DNA of 8,868 nt from Azoarcus sp. (GCA_031282905.1 JAITCV010000216.1:1-8868); one strand, 5' to 3'. Positions 1 through 7,526 are shown, counted from the first letter of the stretch. Program-made: numbers and translations. The notes: generated by a model not told the origin, from the sequence alone.

Positions 1-6
1 CAGACG

Positions 7-330
7 ATGGATATTATGAAGGTGCCCTTGCAAAATAAGGTCATAGGAAGCAGGGAATATCTTGTGATAGAAAGTCAGGATGGCGCAATCACCGCTTTTT
101 TTCGGGATGGTAAGGTATATTCAGTCTGTATCAAAGCGCCGTTTTCCGGCCATGTAAACGGTGTTCATATTGAGGACAGCAAAGAAAAGGTGATACAGGT
201 GCTTAGCGAGCCTGTCCGTATATGGGAAATCGACGAAGATAAAGAGGCTTGGTTTTTCAATACCAGATCATTTTTACGCGTAGACTTTAACCCTAAACTC
301 GATAATCGTGTAGGAATGATTTATGTTTAA
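7..330 (+). CDS. Small hypothetical protein, possibly an orphan immunity-like protein; 5' end uncertain
   Basis: Encodes 107 residues if the first ATG is used; a second in-frame ATG lies at 16. The frame is open to the window edge, so the gene may start earlier and be cut by the window. I do not recognise the family. The protein has no signal peptide or membrane segment, is mixed alpha/beta in appearance and rich in aromatic and charged residues. A central stretch ('VHIEDSKEKVIQVLSEPVR', about residues 53-71) followed by 'WFFNTRSFLRVDF' recalls small proteins that open with a glycine/serine turn and a 'KEEVIxxLGxP' helix. Such proteins are common as orphan immunity proteins or small periplasmic proteins, but this is only a resemblance. 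Codon use and base composition are more AT-rich than in pyrD downstream, which fits accessory DNA. A hairpin about 40 bp after the stop probably ends its transcript. Confidence 0.6.
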   Translation: MDIMKVPLQNKVIGSREYLVIESQDGAITAFFRDGKVYSVCIKAPFSGHVNGVHIEDSKEKVIQVLSEPVRIWEIDEDKEAWFFNTRSFLRVDFNPKLDNRVGMIYV

Positions 331-372
331 CCTATCCTGTGCAACTGTACAATAAGCGGAATGAATGATCTT

Positions 373-406
373 GGGAGGGAAGTTTTCAAATTTTCCCTCC
401 TGATTT
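373..406 (+). terminator. Probable intrinsic terminator after the 107-residue gene
   Basis: GGAGGGAA (374-381) pairs perfectly with TTCCCTCC (393-400) around an 11-nt loop. The stem is followed by TGATTTTA, a short and imperfect T tract. It lies about 43 bp after the stop codon at 330 in the right orientation. The stem is clear, but the weak T run lowers confidence that it terminates efficiently. Confidence 0.5.
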
Positions 407-667
407 TATGTATCACAATGCATAAATCTGTAAATCTGTTCAGGTTCTGCCTGTTTGTTGGTCAATTCTCCTCCTTTCTGGTTGAAGAAGACGCACAGAA
501 GGCGCACGTTTCCACTGTTTTTGTGCCCCCTCGGTTAGGATGTGAGACGCTTTTCATAGAGCATCAAGCAAGTCTGGAAATATGCGTTGAGCATATTTGC
601 CAGATATTGAAACAGCAGGATCAACAGGGAATCGGCATTGTTTGGTGTTGAACTACAGCATACAGTC
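407..667. other. Stretch with no supportable gene
   Basis: Reading frames of up to about 96 codons cross this stretch on both strands. None has a convincing ribosome binding site, recognisable motif or protein-like composition, and the plus-strand one runs through the terminator hairpin and into the adaptor remnant that follows. It is probably intergenic or eroded accessory DNA. Confidence 0.4.
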
Positions 668-826
668 ATGGGGATAAGTCTCATGGTGGCGTCGGGCATG
701 GCGGCAGGAGCGCCGTTGGAGGCCAATTGTCTTGTTGAGCCAGGCCAGGTGGTCAACGTGGGCAGTCCGGTAACCGGATTGTTGGATGAAGTACTGGTCA
801 AGCGTGCCGATCGTCGTCAACAAATT
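668..826 (+). pseudogene. 5' remnant of an RND/HlyD-type periplasmic adaptor (membrane fusion protein) gene
   Basis: From the ATG at 668 (another in-frame ATG is at 683) the frame reads a short, Ala/Gly-rich signal-peptide-like leader. It then gives 'CLVEPGQVVNVGSPVTGLL' and 'DEVLVKRADR'. This is the pattern at the start of periplasmic adaptor subunits of tripartite efflux or secretion systems: the first half of the biotinyl-lipoyl-like domain, usually continuing 'VKRGDRVKKGQ'. Here the expected continuation is lost. After GATCGTCGT the frame turns into unrelated sequence, and the +1 frame briefly gives 'RVNK' before meeting a stop at about 850. No alpha-hairpin or beta-barrel part follows. 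An intact relative would be several hundred residues. I infer a truncated, frameshifted relic. No transporter or TolC-like partner gene is visible nearby. Confidence 0.5.
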
Positions 827-1174
827 CCGCTCATTTCGTCTATCCCGAAATGGGTGAAGACCGGATTCTGGAAGGGTGTCTTGTACGGATTGATGTTGTG
901 CCATGCCTCATTGGGCGTTGCGCTATCGAGGGCCGAATGCGGGCGCTTGACTCGCCCACTGGCTCAAACGCCTTTTATTCCATTCTTCATATATTTATTC
1001 AAAAAGAATTTTCTTCGCCTTCCTGCACGGCCGTCCGTTTCATCATTGCTTTCTTTATGGGGGTAATGATGACAGGATAACTGTCGCGCTATGAAAGTGG
1101 ACAGATACAAAGCTCGCTACACGAATGGTGGCCGGTTTACGCCTCTGAAGATAGGAATCGCTACAATTGCGCCC
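827..1174. other. Intergenic DNA upstream of pyrD
   Basis: No supportable gene is seen here. The adaptor remnant's frame stays open to 1066 but no longer looks like a protein of that family. An AT-rich stretch lies around 980-1020. A short perfect palindrome, GACAG-gataa-CTGTC (1071-1085), lies about 90 bp before the chosen pyrD start. The pyrD promoter should be in this region, but I find no convincing -35/-10 pair. Confidence 0.4.
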
Positions 1175-2179
1175 ATGCTTTACAACCTTTTGCGCCCCGT
1201 CCTGTTTTCAGTCGACGCCGAGACCGCCCACGAACTCACCCTTTCCATCCTGGCCGCCGCCGGGCGCATGCTCCCCGCCGCGACCATCGCGGCCAGTGCG
1301 CCCGTCGAGGTGATGGGGCTTGCCTTTCCCAATCGCGTCGGCCTGGCCGCCGGACTCGACAAGAACGGCGAGGCCATCGACGGCCTGGCGCGGCTCGGGT
1401 TCGGTTTCATCGAAATCGGCACCGTCACGCCACGCCCGCAGCCCGGCAATCCACGCCCCCGCCTTTTTCGCCTGCCCGAGGCACGCGCGATCATCAATCG
1501 CATGGGGTTCAACAACCACGGCGTCGATGCGCTTGTGGCCAATGTGCGCGCGGCCAAATACAAAGGCATTGTCGGCATCAACATCGGCAAGAATTTCGAT
1601 ACCCCGATCGAACGCGCCGCCGACGACTACCTCGCTGCGCTCGACAAGATCTATGCCTTGGCAAGCTATGTCGCAATCAATATATCCTCGCCGAACACCC
1701 AGAATCTGCGCCAGTTGCAGGACGCCAGCGAACTCGATGCCCTGCTGGGCGCGCTCAAGACCGCCCAGGCCCGGCTTGCCGATCTCCATGGCCGTTACGT
1801 GCCGTTCGCGCTCAAGATTGCCCCTGATCTCGATGCCGTGCAGCTTGCCGCCATCGCCGAGGCCCTGCGCCGCCATCACCTCGACGCGGTCATCGCCACC
1901 AACACCACGCTGGCCCGCGACAAGGTTGAAGGGCTGCGTCACGCGGAACAGAGCGGCGGACTTTCCGGTGCGCCGCTGCTGGAAAGCTCGACCGCCATCG
2001 TGCGCGAACTGGCCCGATTGTTGGCGGGCGAAATTCCCATCATCGCCACGGGCGGCATACTCGATGGTCACGCCGCGCGCGCCAAGCTCGATGCGGGCGC
2101 AAGCCTCGTGCAACTCATGAGCGGATTGGTTTATCGTGGCCCTTGTCTGGTGCGCGAATGCGTGCGTGCCACCGCGTGA
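1175..2179 (+). CDS. pyrD: Dihydroorotate dehydrogenase (quinone), class 2
   Basis: Oxidises dihydroorotate to orotate, the fourth step of UMP synthesis, and passes the electrons through FMN to membrane quinone. The 334-residue product is close to the length of E. coli PyrD. It begins with the short N-terminal helices of the membrane-associated class 2 enzymes ('MLYNLLRPVLFSVDAETAHE'). Visible motifs are AAGLDKNGE (58-65, FMN contacts), GTVTPRPQPGN (82-92), NRMGFNN (108-114), GINIGKN (134-140) and NISSPNT (169-175), in which Ser172 matches the catalytic serine of class 2 enzymes. ATNTT, GGLSG and GASLVQ follow near the C-terminus. The frame is open upstream and another ATG lies at 1091, adding 28 residues. 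I prefer 1175 because homologues begin exactly there, although neither start has a strong Shine-Dalgarno sequence. The gene seems to be transcribed alone and converges on the MFS gene with a 16 bp gap. Confidence 0.96.
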   Translation: MLYNLLRPVLFSVDAETAHELTLSILAAAGRMLPAATIAASAPVEVMGLAFPNRVGLAAGLDKNGEAIDGLARLGFGFIEIGTVTPRPQPGNPRPRLFRLPEARAIINRMGFNNHGVDALVANVRAAKYKGIVGINIGKNFDTPIERAADDYLAALDKIYALASYVAINISSPNTQNLRQLQDASELDALLGALKTAQARLADLHGRYVPFALKIAPDLDAVQLAAIAEALRRHHLDAVIATNTTLARDKVEGLRHAEQSGGLSGAPLLESSTAIVRELARLLAGEIPIIATGGILDGHAARAKLDAGASLVQLMSGLVYRGPCLVRECVRATA

Positions 2180-2195
2180 ATGAAACGGAAATGAT

Positions 2196-3458
2196 TCAAC
2201 GCGCCGTGACGTTTTCTTCCGCTTCCGCGAATTTATTGACGCTGAACAAGGTCGGAAAAAGCCGGAACCACAGGCCGACGACCCCCAGCGTGCACAGTCC
2301 GCCGAACAGGGCGGCGGCGACCGGGCCGAAGTATTCGGCGCTCAGGCCCGCGCGGAATTCGCCCAGTTCGTTGGACGAACTGATGAACAGCATATTGACC
2401 GCGCTGACCCGGCCACGCATGTCGTCCGGGGTGGAAAACTGCACGAGCGCACTGCGAACATAGACGCTCACCATGTCCGCCGCGCCCGCGATCATCAGCG
2501 TGGCGAACGACAGCCAGAACCACTGGGAAAGGGAAAACGTCAGGTTGGCGAGGCCGAACACGATCACCGCGATGAACAGCTTTTTCCCTACCGCGCGGTC
2601 GAAGGGCCACAGGCTCAGGAAGAAACCCGCGCCCACTTCTCCGATCGCAATCGCGCTCCTGAGCAAGCCCAGGCCATCGGCGCCGACGTGAAGAATGTCG
2701 TGAGCATAGATGGGGAGCAAGGCCACCACGCCGCCGAGCAGCACGGCGAAGAGGTCGAGCGAGATGCTGCCGAGAATGATGGGCCGGGAAAAAATGAACC
2801 GGATGCCAGTGGCGAAGCGTTGCAGCATGGTGCCGCCCGACGTGGCTGTCCCGTTGGCCGGGGTGGGGCGGAGCTTGACCCGGATGAGCAACAGCGTGCC
2901 GGCCAGAAAGCAGAACGCGCAGATCGAATACGTCCATTTGCCGCCGCCCCAGGCATAGATCAAGCCGCCGACGAGCGGGCCGCCGATGCTCGCCGCGCGC
3001 ATCACCATGCCATTGGTGGCGATGGCCTGCGCCAGCTTTTCCCGGGGCACGATCTGCGGCAGCAGGCTTTGCAACGCTGGGCCGGAGAACGCGCGCGAGC
3101 AGCCGAACAGCACGAGCGTGGCATAAATCCCGCTCACCCCGGCGCTGCCGTGTCCACTGAGCCACCACAACGCCAGCCCGCATACCGTGGCGATTCCCCA
3201 GCTTGCCATCAGGATGGGCTTGCGCGCGTAACGGTCGATGAGATCGCCCGCCAGCATGAGCAGCAACAGCATGGGAATGAATTGGGCAAGTCCGACCCAG
3301 GCCAGCGCCAATGCGCTATGGGTCAGCTCGTACACCTGATAGCCCACGACCACGGCCTGGATCTGGGTAGCGAACATGCCCATCAGACGCGCGAGCAAAA
3401 AGGCGGCAAAACCACTGCCACGCCAGGATTTTAGAAAGGAAACAATTTTGGGGAGCAT
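2196..3458 (-). CDS. Major facilitator superfamily transporter (MFS_3/EntS-like exporter)
   Basis: A 420-residue inner-membrane protein with about twelve hydrophobic segments, normal length for the family. The MFS motif A in the loop between helices 2 and 3 is clear: GDLIDRYARKP (71-81). The region 'SRAFSGPALQSLLPQIVPRE' (121-140), followed by 'KLAQAIATN' and the glycine-rich GGPLVGGLIYAWGG (159-172), is typical of the MFS_3 group that includes the enterobactin exporter EntS and many uncharacterised drug or metabolite exporters. The substrate cannot be told from sequence, and no siderophore genes are nearby. The ATG at 3458 gives the expected cytoplasmic N-terminus, but its upstream sequence has no good Shine-Dalgarno match. 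The gene is divergent from the EamA gene and convergent with pyrD, with no clear terminator in the 16 bp between them. Transcripts may therefore overlap at their 3' ends. Confidence 0.88.
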   Translation of the reverse strand: MLPKIVSFLKSWRGSGFAAFLLARLMGMFATQIQAVVVGYQVYELTHSALALAWVGLAQFIPMLLLLMLAGDLIDRYARKPILMASWGIATVCGLALWWLSGHGSAGVSGIYATLVLFGCSRAFSGPALQSLLPQIVPREKLAQAIATNGMVMRAASIGGPLVGGLIYAWGGGKWTYSICAFCFLAGTLLLIRVKLRPTPANGTATSGGTMLQRFATGIRFIFSRPIILGSISLDLFAVLLGGVVALLPIYAHDILHVGADGLGLLRSAIAIGEVGAGFFLSLWPFDRAVGKKLFIAVIVFGLANLTFSLSQWFWLSFATLMIAGAADMVSVYVRSALVQFSTPDDMRGRVSAVNMLFISSSNELGEFRAGLSAEYFGPVAAALFGGLCTLGVVGLWFRLFPTLFSVNKFAEAEENVTAR

Positions 3459-3499
3459 GGTTGTTATCGTTGTTCAACAGGTATCGACGTGCGCGTAGT

Positions 3500-4447
3500 A
3501 TGGGCGGCTCGCTTGTCATCCTGGAGCCTGCCTTGGCTGTTTCCGCGTCGATTCACAAAACCGGCATTCTATTCGCGTTGCTGGCCGCTGTCGGCTTTTC
3601 ATTCAAGGCCATCCTGGCCAAACTTGCCTATCGTTATCACATCGATGCCGAAACCCTGCTCGGACTGAGGATGTTGATGGCGTTGCCGTTCTACTTGCTG
3701 ATGGGCTTGTTCGCCCGCCGCGAGCGTCGCGGCAGTGGCGCAATGAGGGCGCTGGACTGGTTGTGGATGGCCGGACTGGGTTTCCTGGGCTATTACTTGT
3801 CGAGTTATCTCGATTTCCTCGGCCTGAATCATATCTCCTCCGGGCTGGAACGCCTGATTCTGTTTCTCTATCCAACCATGGTCATCGTGATGTCGGCGTT
3901 CTTGCTCGGCAAGGCGGTGACGAAATGGACGATGCTGGCGCTGATCCTGTGTTATCTCGGCATCGGGCTGGCGGTGGGACACGACCTGGGCCAATCCGAA
4001 AACAGCCATGAAGTGCTCATCGGCAGTGCCCTGGTGTTCGCCAGCGCGCTCGCTTATGCGTTCTACCTGATCGGCAACGGCCTGGTGGTCGAGCGCCTGG
4101 GTTCGCTCCAGCTCACGGCCTGGGCCTCATCGTTTGCCTGTGTGTTCAGCATTGGACAATTCGTGGTGCTGCGCCCGCTCGAACTGCTGTTCGAGCAGCC
4201 CTGGCAGGTGTGGGCAATCACCAGCATCATGGTGCTCGTGTCTACGGTCGCGCCGGTGTGGCTGGTTTCGGAGGCGATACGCCGCGTCGGCGCGAGCACG
4301 GTATCGATGACGAGCACCTTGGGGCCGATCATCACCATCGGCCTGGGCTGGCTGATCCTCGACGAGCATTTCGGCTGGAACCAGCTTTTCGGCGCCGCGC
4401 TGGTGATCGGCGGCGTGTGGGTGGTCTCGCGGCAAAAAGCGGAGTGA
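3500..4447 (+). CDS. EamA/DMT-family permease, ten-helix transporter
   Basis: An inner-membrane protein of about 315 residues with two tandem EamA repeats, roughly residues 20-160 and 175-312, each of five hydrophobic segments. Signatures include 'GFSFKAILAKLAYRY' after the first helix, 'GLERLILFLYPTMVIVMSAF' in repeat 1, and 'STLGPIITIGLGWLILDEHF' plus 'GAALVIGGVWVVSR' in repeat 2. Members export or import amino acids, nucleotide sugars or other small metabolites; the substrate here is unknown. The start is uncertain. TTG at 3461 and ATG at 3500 lack a ribosome binding site, while TTG at 3533 is preceded by GGAG (3523-3526) at good spacing and would still include all ten helices. A weak promoter-like pair, TTCAAC (3473-3478) and TAGTAT (3496-3501) with a 17 bp spacer, would favour the 3533 start. 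The gene is divergent from the MFS gene. Confidence 0.87.
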   Translation: MGGSLVILEPALAVSASIHKTGILFALLAAVGFSFKAILAKLAYRYHIDAETLLGLRMLMALPFYLLMGLFARRERRGSGAMRALDWLWMAGLGFLGYYLSSYLDFLGLNHISSGLERLILFLYPTMVIVMSAFLLGKAVTKWTMLALILCYLGIGLAVGHDLGQSENSHEVLIGSALVFASALAYAFYLIGNGLVVERLGSLQLTAWASSFACVFSIGQFVVLRPLELLFEQPWQVWAITSIMVLVSTVAPVWLVSEAIRRVGASTVSMTSTLGPIITIGLGWLILDEHFGWNQLFGAALVIGGVWVVSRQKAE

Positions 4448-4638
4448 TTAATTAATTCCAATTCTGCGGTTGCTGAGGAATCTCTTGGAAGCCCGGGAAT
4501 GGATGCGGGTTGCAGTTGAACCTGCACGGGTTTGCTTGTTGTACCACCCTGCCTACAGCACGGGTGCAATCCAAAGTGGAGGAACCCCGTATGCTTACCT
4601 CCAACCTCGCCATTGCGAGGCGCGAAGCGACGCGTTTC

Positions 4639-4672
4639 GTAGGTCGGATAAGCCGAAGGCGTAATCCGACAT
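4639..4672 (+). repeat. REP-like hairpin, left inner arm
   Basis: GTCGGAT (4643-4649) pairs with ATCCGAC (4664-4670), with a short inner GCC-gaa-GGC stem. It starts with GTAG, like the widespread 'GTAGGTCGGATTAG...CGTAATCCGAC' palindromic repeats of proteobacteria. A degenerate inverted copy lies at 4739-4770 and a related half copy at 7501-7526. Confidence 0.65.
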
Positions 4673-4738
4673 GGGTTCATCACCGGCGCAAAGCGCCGCT
4701 GTTGTTTGATTTGCTTGTGCTGCGCATCGTGGGGACGA

Positions 4739-4770
4739 ATGTCGGATTACGCTATGCTTATCCAACCTAC
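4739..4770 (-). repeat. REP-like repeat, right inner arm (inverted copy)
   Basis: On the minus strand it reads GTAGGTTGGATAAGC, then GCGTAATCCGACAT, matching the arm at 4639-4672 apart from changes and a small deletion in the loop region. With the left arm it could fold into a large cruciform or a long RNA stem. Confidence 0.6.
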
Positions 4771-4934
4771 AAAACCGACACCACCGCCTTGTCATTGCGG
4801 CAAGACTTTTCCTTCACTTTGGATTGCACCCTGCGGCACGGGTGAGTTGACATCGGTTTCCGGTTTTGAAGCAAAAGAGTGAGGAAAGCCATGACGTCAG
4901 AGGAAGAATAAAAAGACAGACCGGAAACCCCATG

Positions 4935-4964
4935 AAAAAACGGAGGCAAAAGCCTCCGTTTTTT
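4935..4964 (-). terminator. Bidirectional intrinsic terminator of groESL
   Basis: AAAAAACGGAGGC (4935-4947) and GCCTCCGTTTTTT (4952-4964) form a perfect 13-bp stem around a 4-nt loop, with T runs on both strands. It lies 41 bp beyond the groEL stop codon. Being symmetrical, it should also stop rightward read-through from the EamA gene. Just outside it, GGTTTCCGG (4855-4863) and CCGGAAACC (4921-4929) form a separate short inverted repeat of unknown meaning. Confidence 0.93.
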
Positions 4965-5005
4965 CAAACAGGAAGAACCGGCGTGCCGGTCTCCGGGGCC
5001 ATGGA

Positions 5006-6649
<1,644 letters not shown>

Positions 6650-6709
6650 TTATAGAACTCCAGAAAAATCGGTTGGGAGGTTGAGTCGTGAAAAGCGGGG
6701 TGGAAAGGC

Positions 6710-7000
6710 TTATGCCTCGACCACACCCATGATGTCTTCTTCGCGCATGACAAGCAGTTCGTCTCCATCGACCTTCACGGCCTGCCCGGCGTATTTGCCG
6801 AACAGCACACGGTCGCCGGCCTTGACGGCCATCGGGCGGACCTTGCCATCGTCGAGAATCTTGCCGTTGCCCACGGCCAACACCTCACCCTGATCGGGTT
6901 TCTCACCCGCGGTATCCGGAATCACGATGCCACTGGCGGTCTTGCGCTCGGCTTCCAGACGCTTGACGATCACGCGATCGTGCAGGGGACGGATTTTCAT
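6710..7000 (-). CDS. groES: 10 kDa co-chaperonin GroES
   Basis: A 96-residue co-chaperonin; seven subunits form the lid of the GroEL chamber. The N-terminal 'MKIRPLHDRVIVKR' is the family signature. The mobile loop (about 17-32) carries the hydrophobic tripeptide Ile25-Val26-Ile27 that docks on the GroEL apical domain; E. coli has IVL at this place. The rest ('GEVLAVGNG', 'VKAGDRVLFGKYAG', 'EEDIMGVVE') is standard. GAGGAG (minus-strand reading of 7009-7014) stands 8 nt before the ATG, a strong ribosome binding site. It is the first gene of the operon, controlled by the promoter and CIRCE element about 115 bp upstream, and is separated from groEL by 60 bp. Confidence 0.99.
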   Translation of the reverse strand: MKIRPLHDRVIVKRLEAERKTASGIVIPDTAGEKPDQGEVLAVGNGKILDDGKVRPMAVKAGDRVLFGKYAGQAVKVDGDELLVMREEDIMGVVEA

Positions 7001-7031
7001 TGACTTTGCTCCTCTCTTTCAGATTCGACGA

Positions 7032-7049
7032 GGCGGGCTCGCGCCCGCC
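7032..7049 (-). promoter_or_regulatory. GC-rich hairpin in the groESL leader
   Basis: GGCGGGC (7032-7038) and GCCCGCC (7043-7049) form a perfect 7-bp stem with a 4-nt loop in the 5' untranslated leader, about 18 nt before the groES Shine-Dalgarno sequence. It does not cover the ribosome binding site, so a role in translation or mRNA stability is only a possibility. Confidence 0.4.
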
Positions 7050-7092
7050 GGGAAATGTTCAGGCCCGACGCCTTTCGAGCCGGGCCAGATTG

Positions 7093-7119
7093 TTAGCACT
7101 CAACGCCAACGAGTGCTAA
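7093..7119 (-). promoter_or_regulatory. CIRCE operator (HrcA binding site)
   Basis: TTAGCACTC-N9-GAGTGCTAA is an exact match to the CIRCE consensus. It begins at the edge of the -10 box and covers the expected transcription start of groESL, so bound HrcA would block initiation. In other bacteria HrcA itself depends on GroESL for activity, which gives negative feedback. hrcA is not in this window. Confidence 0.97.
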
Positions 7120-7148
7120 TAATAGGGATGAAGCTCCCCGATTTCAAG
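7119..7148 (-). promoter_or_regulatory. groESL promoter with sigma70 and sigma32 character
   Basis: On the minus strand, TTGAAA (7142-7147) and TATTAT (7119-7124) are separated by 17 bp, a good sigma70 promoter. The same DNA reads CTTGAAA-N14-CCCTATTA, close to the sigma32 heat-shock pattern CTTGAAA with CCCCATNT. The -10 box abuts and slightly overlaps CIRCE. This predicts basal transcription repressed by HrcA plus extra heat induction, an arrangement known for groESL in some proteobacteria such as Caulobacter. Confidence 0.8.
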
Positions 7149-7178
7149 AGGCCGCGACACGAAGGCTTGCGGCGAAGC

Positions 7179-7187
7179 TGTGGATAA
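7179..7187 (-). promoter_or_regulatory. Perfect DnaA-box sequence upstream of groESL
   Basis: The minus strand reads TTATCCACA, the consensus DnaA box, about 31 bp upstream of the groESL -35 element. It is single and not accompanied by an AT-rich unwinding region, so an origin is unlikely. A local regulatory role or chance are the alternatives. Confidence 0.35.
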
Positions 7188-7385
7188 TTTATATGCCATG
7201 AAAGACATTCAAGGATTTTGCGCGTCACCAGACATAGCGCAGGCACGGGTGGGACACAATCCGAGATTGCAAGTCATGCCATATAATTAATGTCACAGTG
7301 TATAACGTCGCCAAAGATTTTGTCACAAAAAGCATGGATGAAATATCAACGCGCAAAAAACGAGAAACACCCCCTGTTGCCCCAA
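7188..7385. other. Intergenic stretch between groESL and the Rhs debris
   Basis: No gene is supportable here. The stretch is AT-rich compared with groESL. It has a TATAAT (7282-7287) without a matching -35 box, and two direct copies of TGTCACA (7291-7297 and 7321-7327) 30 bp apart. Whether these belong to a regulator site is unknown. Confidence 0.35.
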
Positions 7386-7505
7386 TTTTAGGCGGCGGTC
7401 GCCGGTGTTGGCTTCGTAGGCGTAACGGTGTTCAATCGTGCCGATGCGCGTGGCGCTGACTTGATCGGTGTCGCCCAAGTAACTGGTTTGGACTTGCCCA
7501 GATTA
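7386..7505 (-). pseudogene. Rhs-core fragment (YD-repeat region remnant)
   Basis: The minus strand, read from about 7505, encodes 'GQVQTSYLGDTDQVSATRI' followed by 'YAYEANTGDRRLK'. The pair 'YLGxTDQ...' and 'YxYEANTGDRRLK' is a familiar repeat phrase of the beta-cage core of Rhs/YD-repeat proteins. The fragment is only about 40 codons. It begins directly after an in-frame TAA inside a REP-like sequence (7501-7526) and loses Rhs similarity after LK, running into unrelated codons and a stop. Full Rhs proteins exceed 1,000 residues, so this is debris. It lies on the same strand as, and downstream of, a SUKH immunity-type gene, which fits the shuffled tips found at Rhs loci. Confidence 0.6.
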
Positions 7506-7526
7506 CGCAATGCTAATTCACCCTAC
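7501..7526 (-). repeat. REP-like half palindrome at the immunity gene/Rhs fragment junction
   Basis: The minus strand reads GTAGGGTGAATTAGC, then ATTGCGTAATC. This resembles the REP arm at 4639-4672 (GTAGGTCGGATAAGC, then GCGTAATCC) and the common 'GTAGGGTGGATTAGCGCAGCGTAATCCACC' repeats. It lies 3 bp beyond the stop codon of the SUKH gene and ends where Rhs similarity begins. Confidence 0.5.

Larger units (their letters stand above)
4545..4844. mobile_element. Nested palindromic, MITE/REP-like repeat element of about 300 bp
   Basis: The outer arms GGGTGCAATCCAAAGTG (4562-4578) and CACTTTGGATTGCACCC (4815-4831) are perfect inverted copies. The similarity continues inward to 4582/4811 with one mismatch, and imperfectly outward to about 4545/4844 (each end has CACCC and GGGTG). 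Nested inside are inner arms at 4639-4672 and 4739-4770, also inverted copies of each other with some mismatches and a small gap. The left inner arm is itself a hairpin. Further hairpins are CCTCGC-catt-GCGAGG (4605-4620) and CGGCGC-aaa-GCGCCG (4684-4698), the latter near the centre. No reading frame of note is encoded and no clear target-site duplication is visible. It sits between two convergent genes, the usual site for REP/BIME-like and MITE-like elements. Mobilisation in trans is an inference. Confidence 0.65.

Noticed and set aside
361..651. Plus-strand 96-codon frame between the first gene and the adaptor remnant
   Set aside because: It spans the terminator hairpin, has no ribosome binding site, and ends inside the adaptor remnant; its composition does not look like a real protein.
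1071..1085. Palindrome GACAG-gataa-CTGTC upstream of pyrD as an operator
   Set aside because: Only 5-bp arms and no known regulator pattern; such short palindromes are common by chance.
1091..1174. 28-residue N-terminal extension of PyrD from the ATG at 1091
   Set aside because: Class 2 PyrD homologues start at the position of Met 1175; the extension has no family similarity and lies in DNA of different composition.
1208..2113. Long antisense frame (301 codons) across pyrD
   Set aside because: A mirror of the GC-rich pyrD codon structure; pyrD itself is unmistakable.
4855..4929. Inverted repeat GGTTTCCGG / CCGGAAACC before the groESL terminator
   Set aside because: Perfect but only 9 bp with a 57-bp gap; it may be chance or an old end of another element, and no further boundary is visible.
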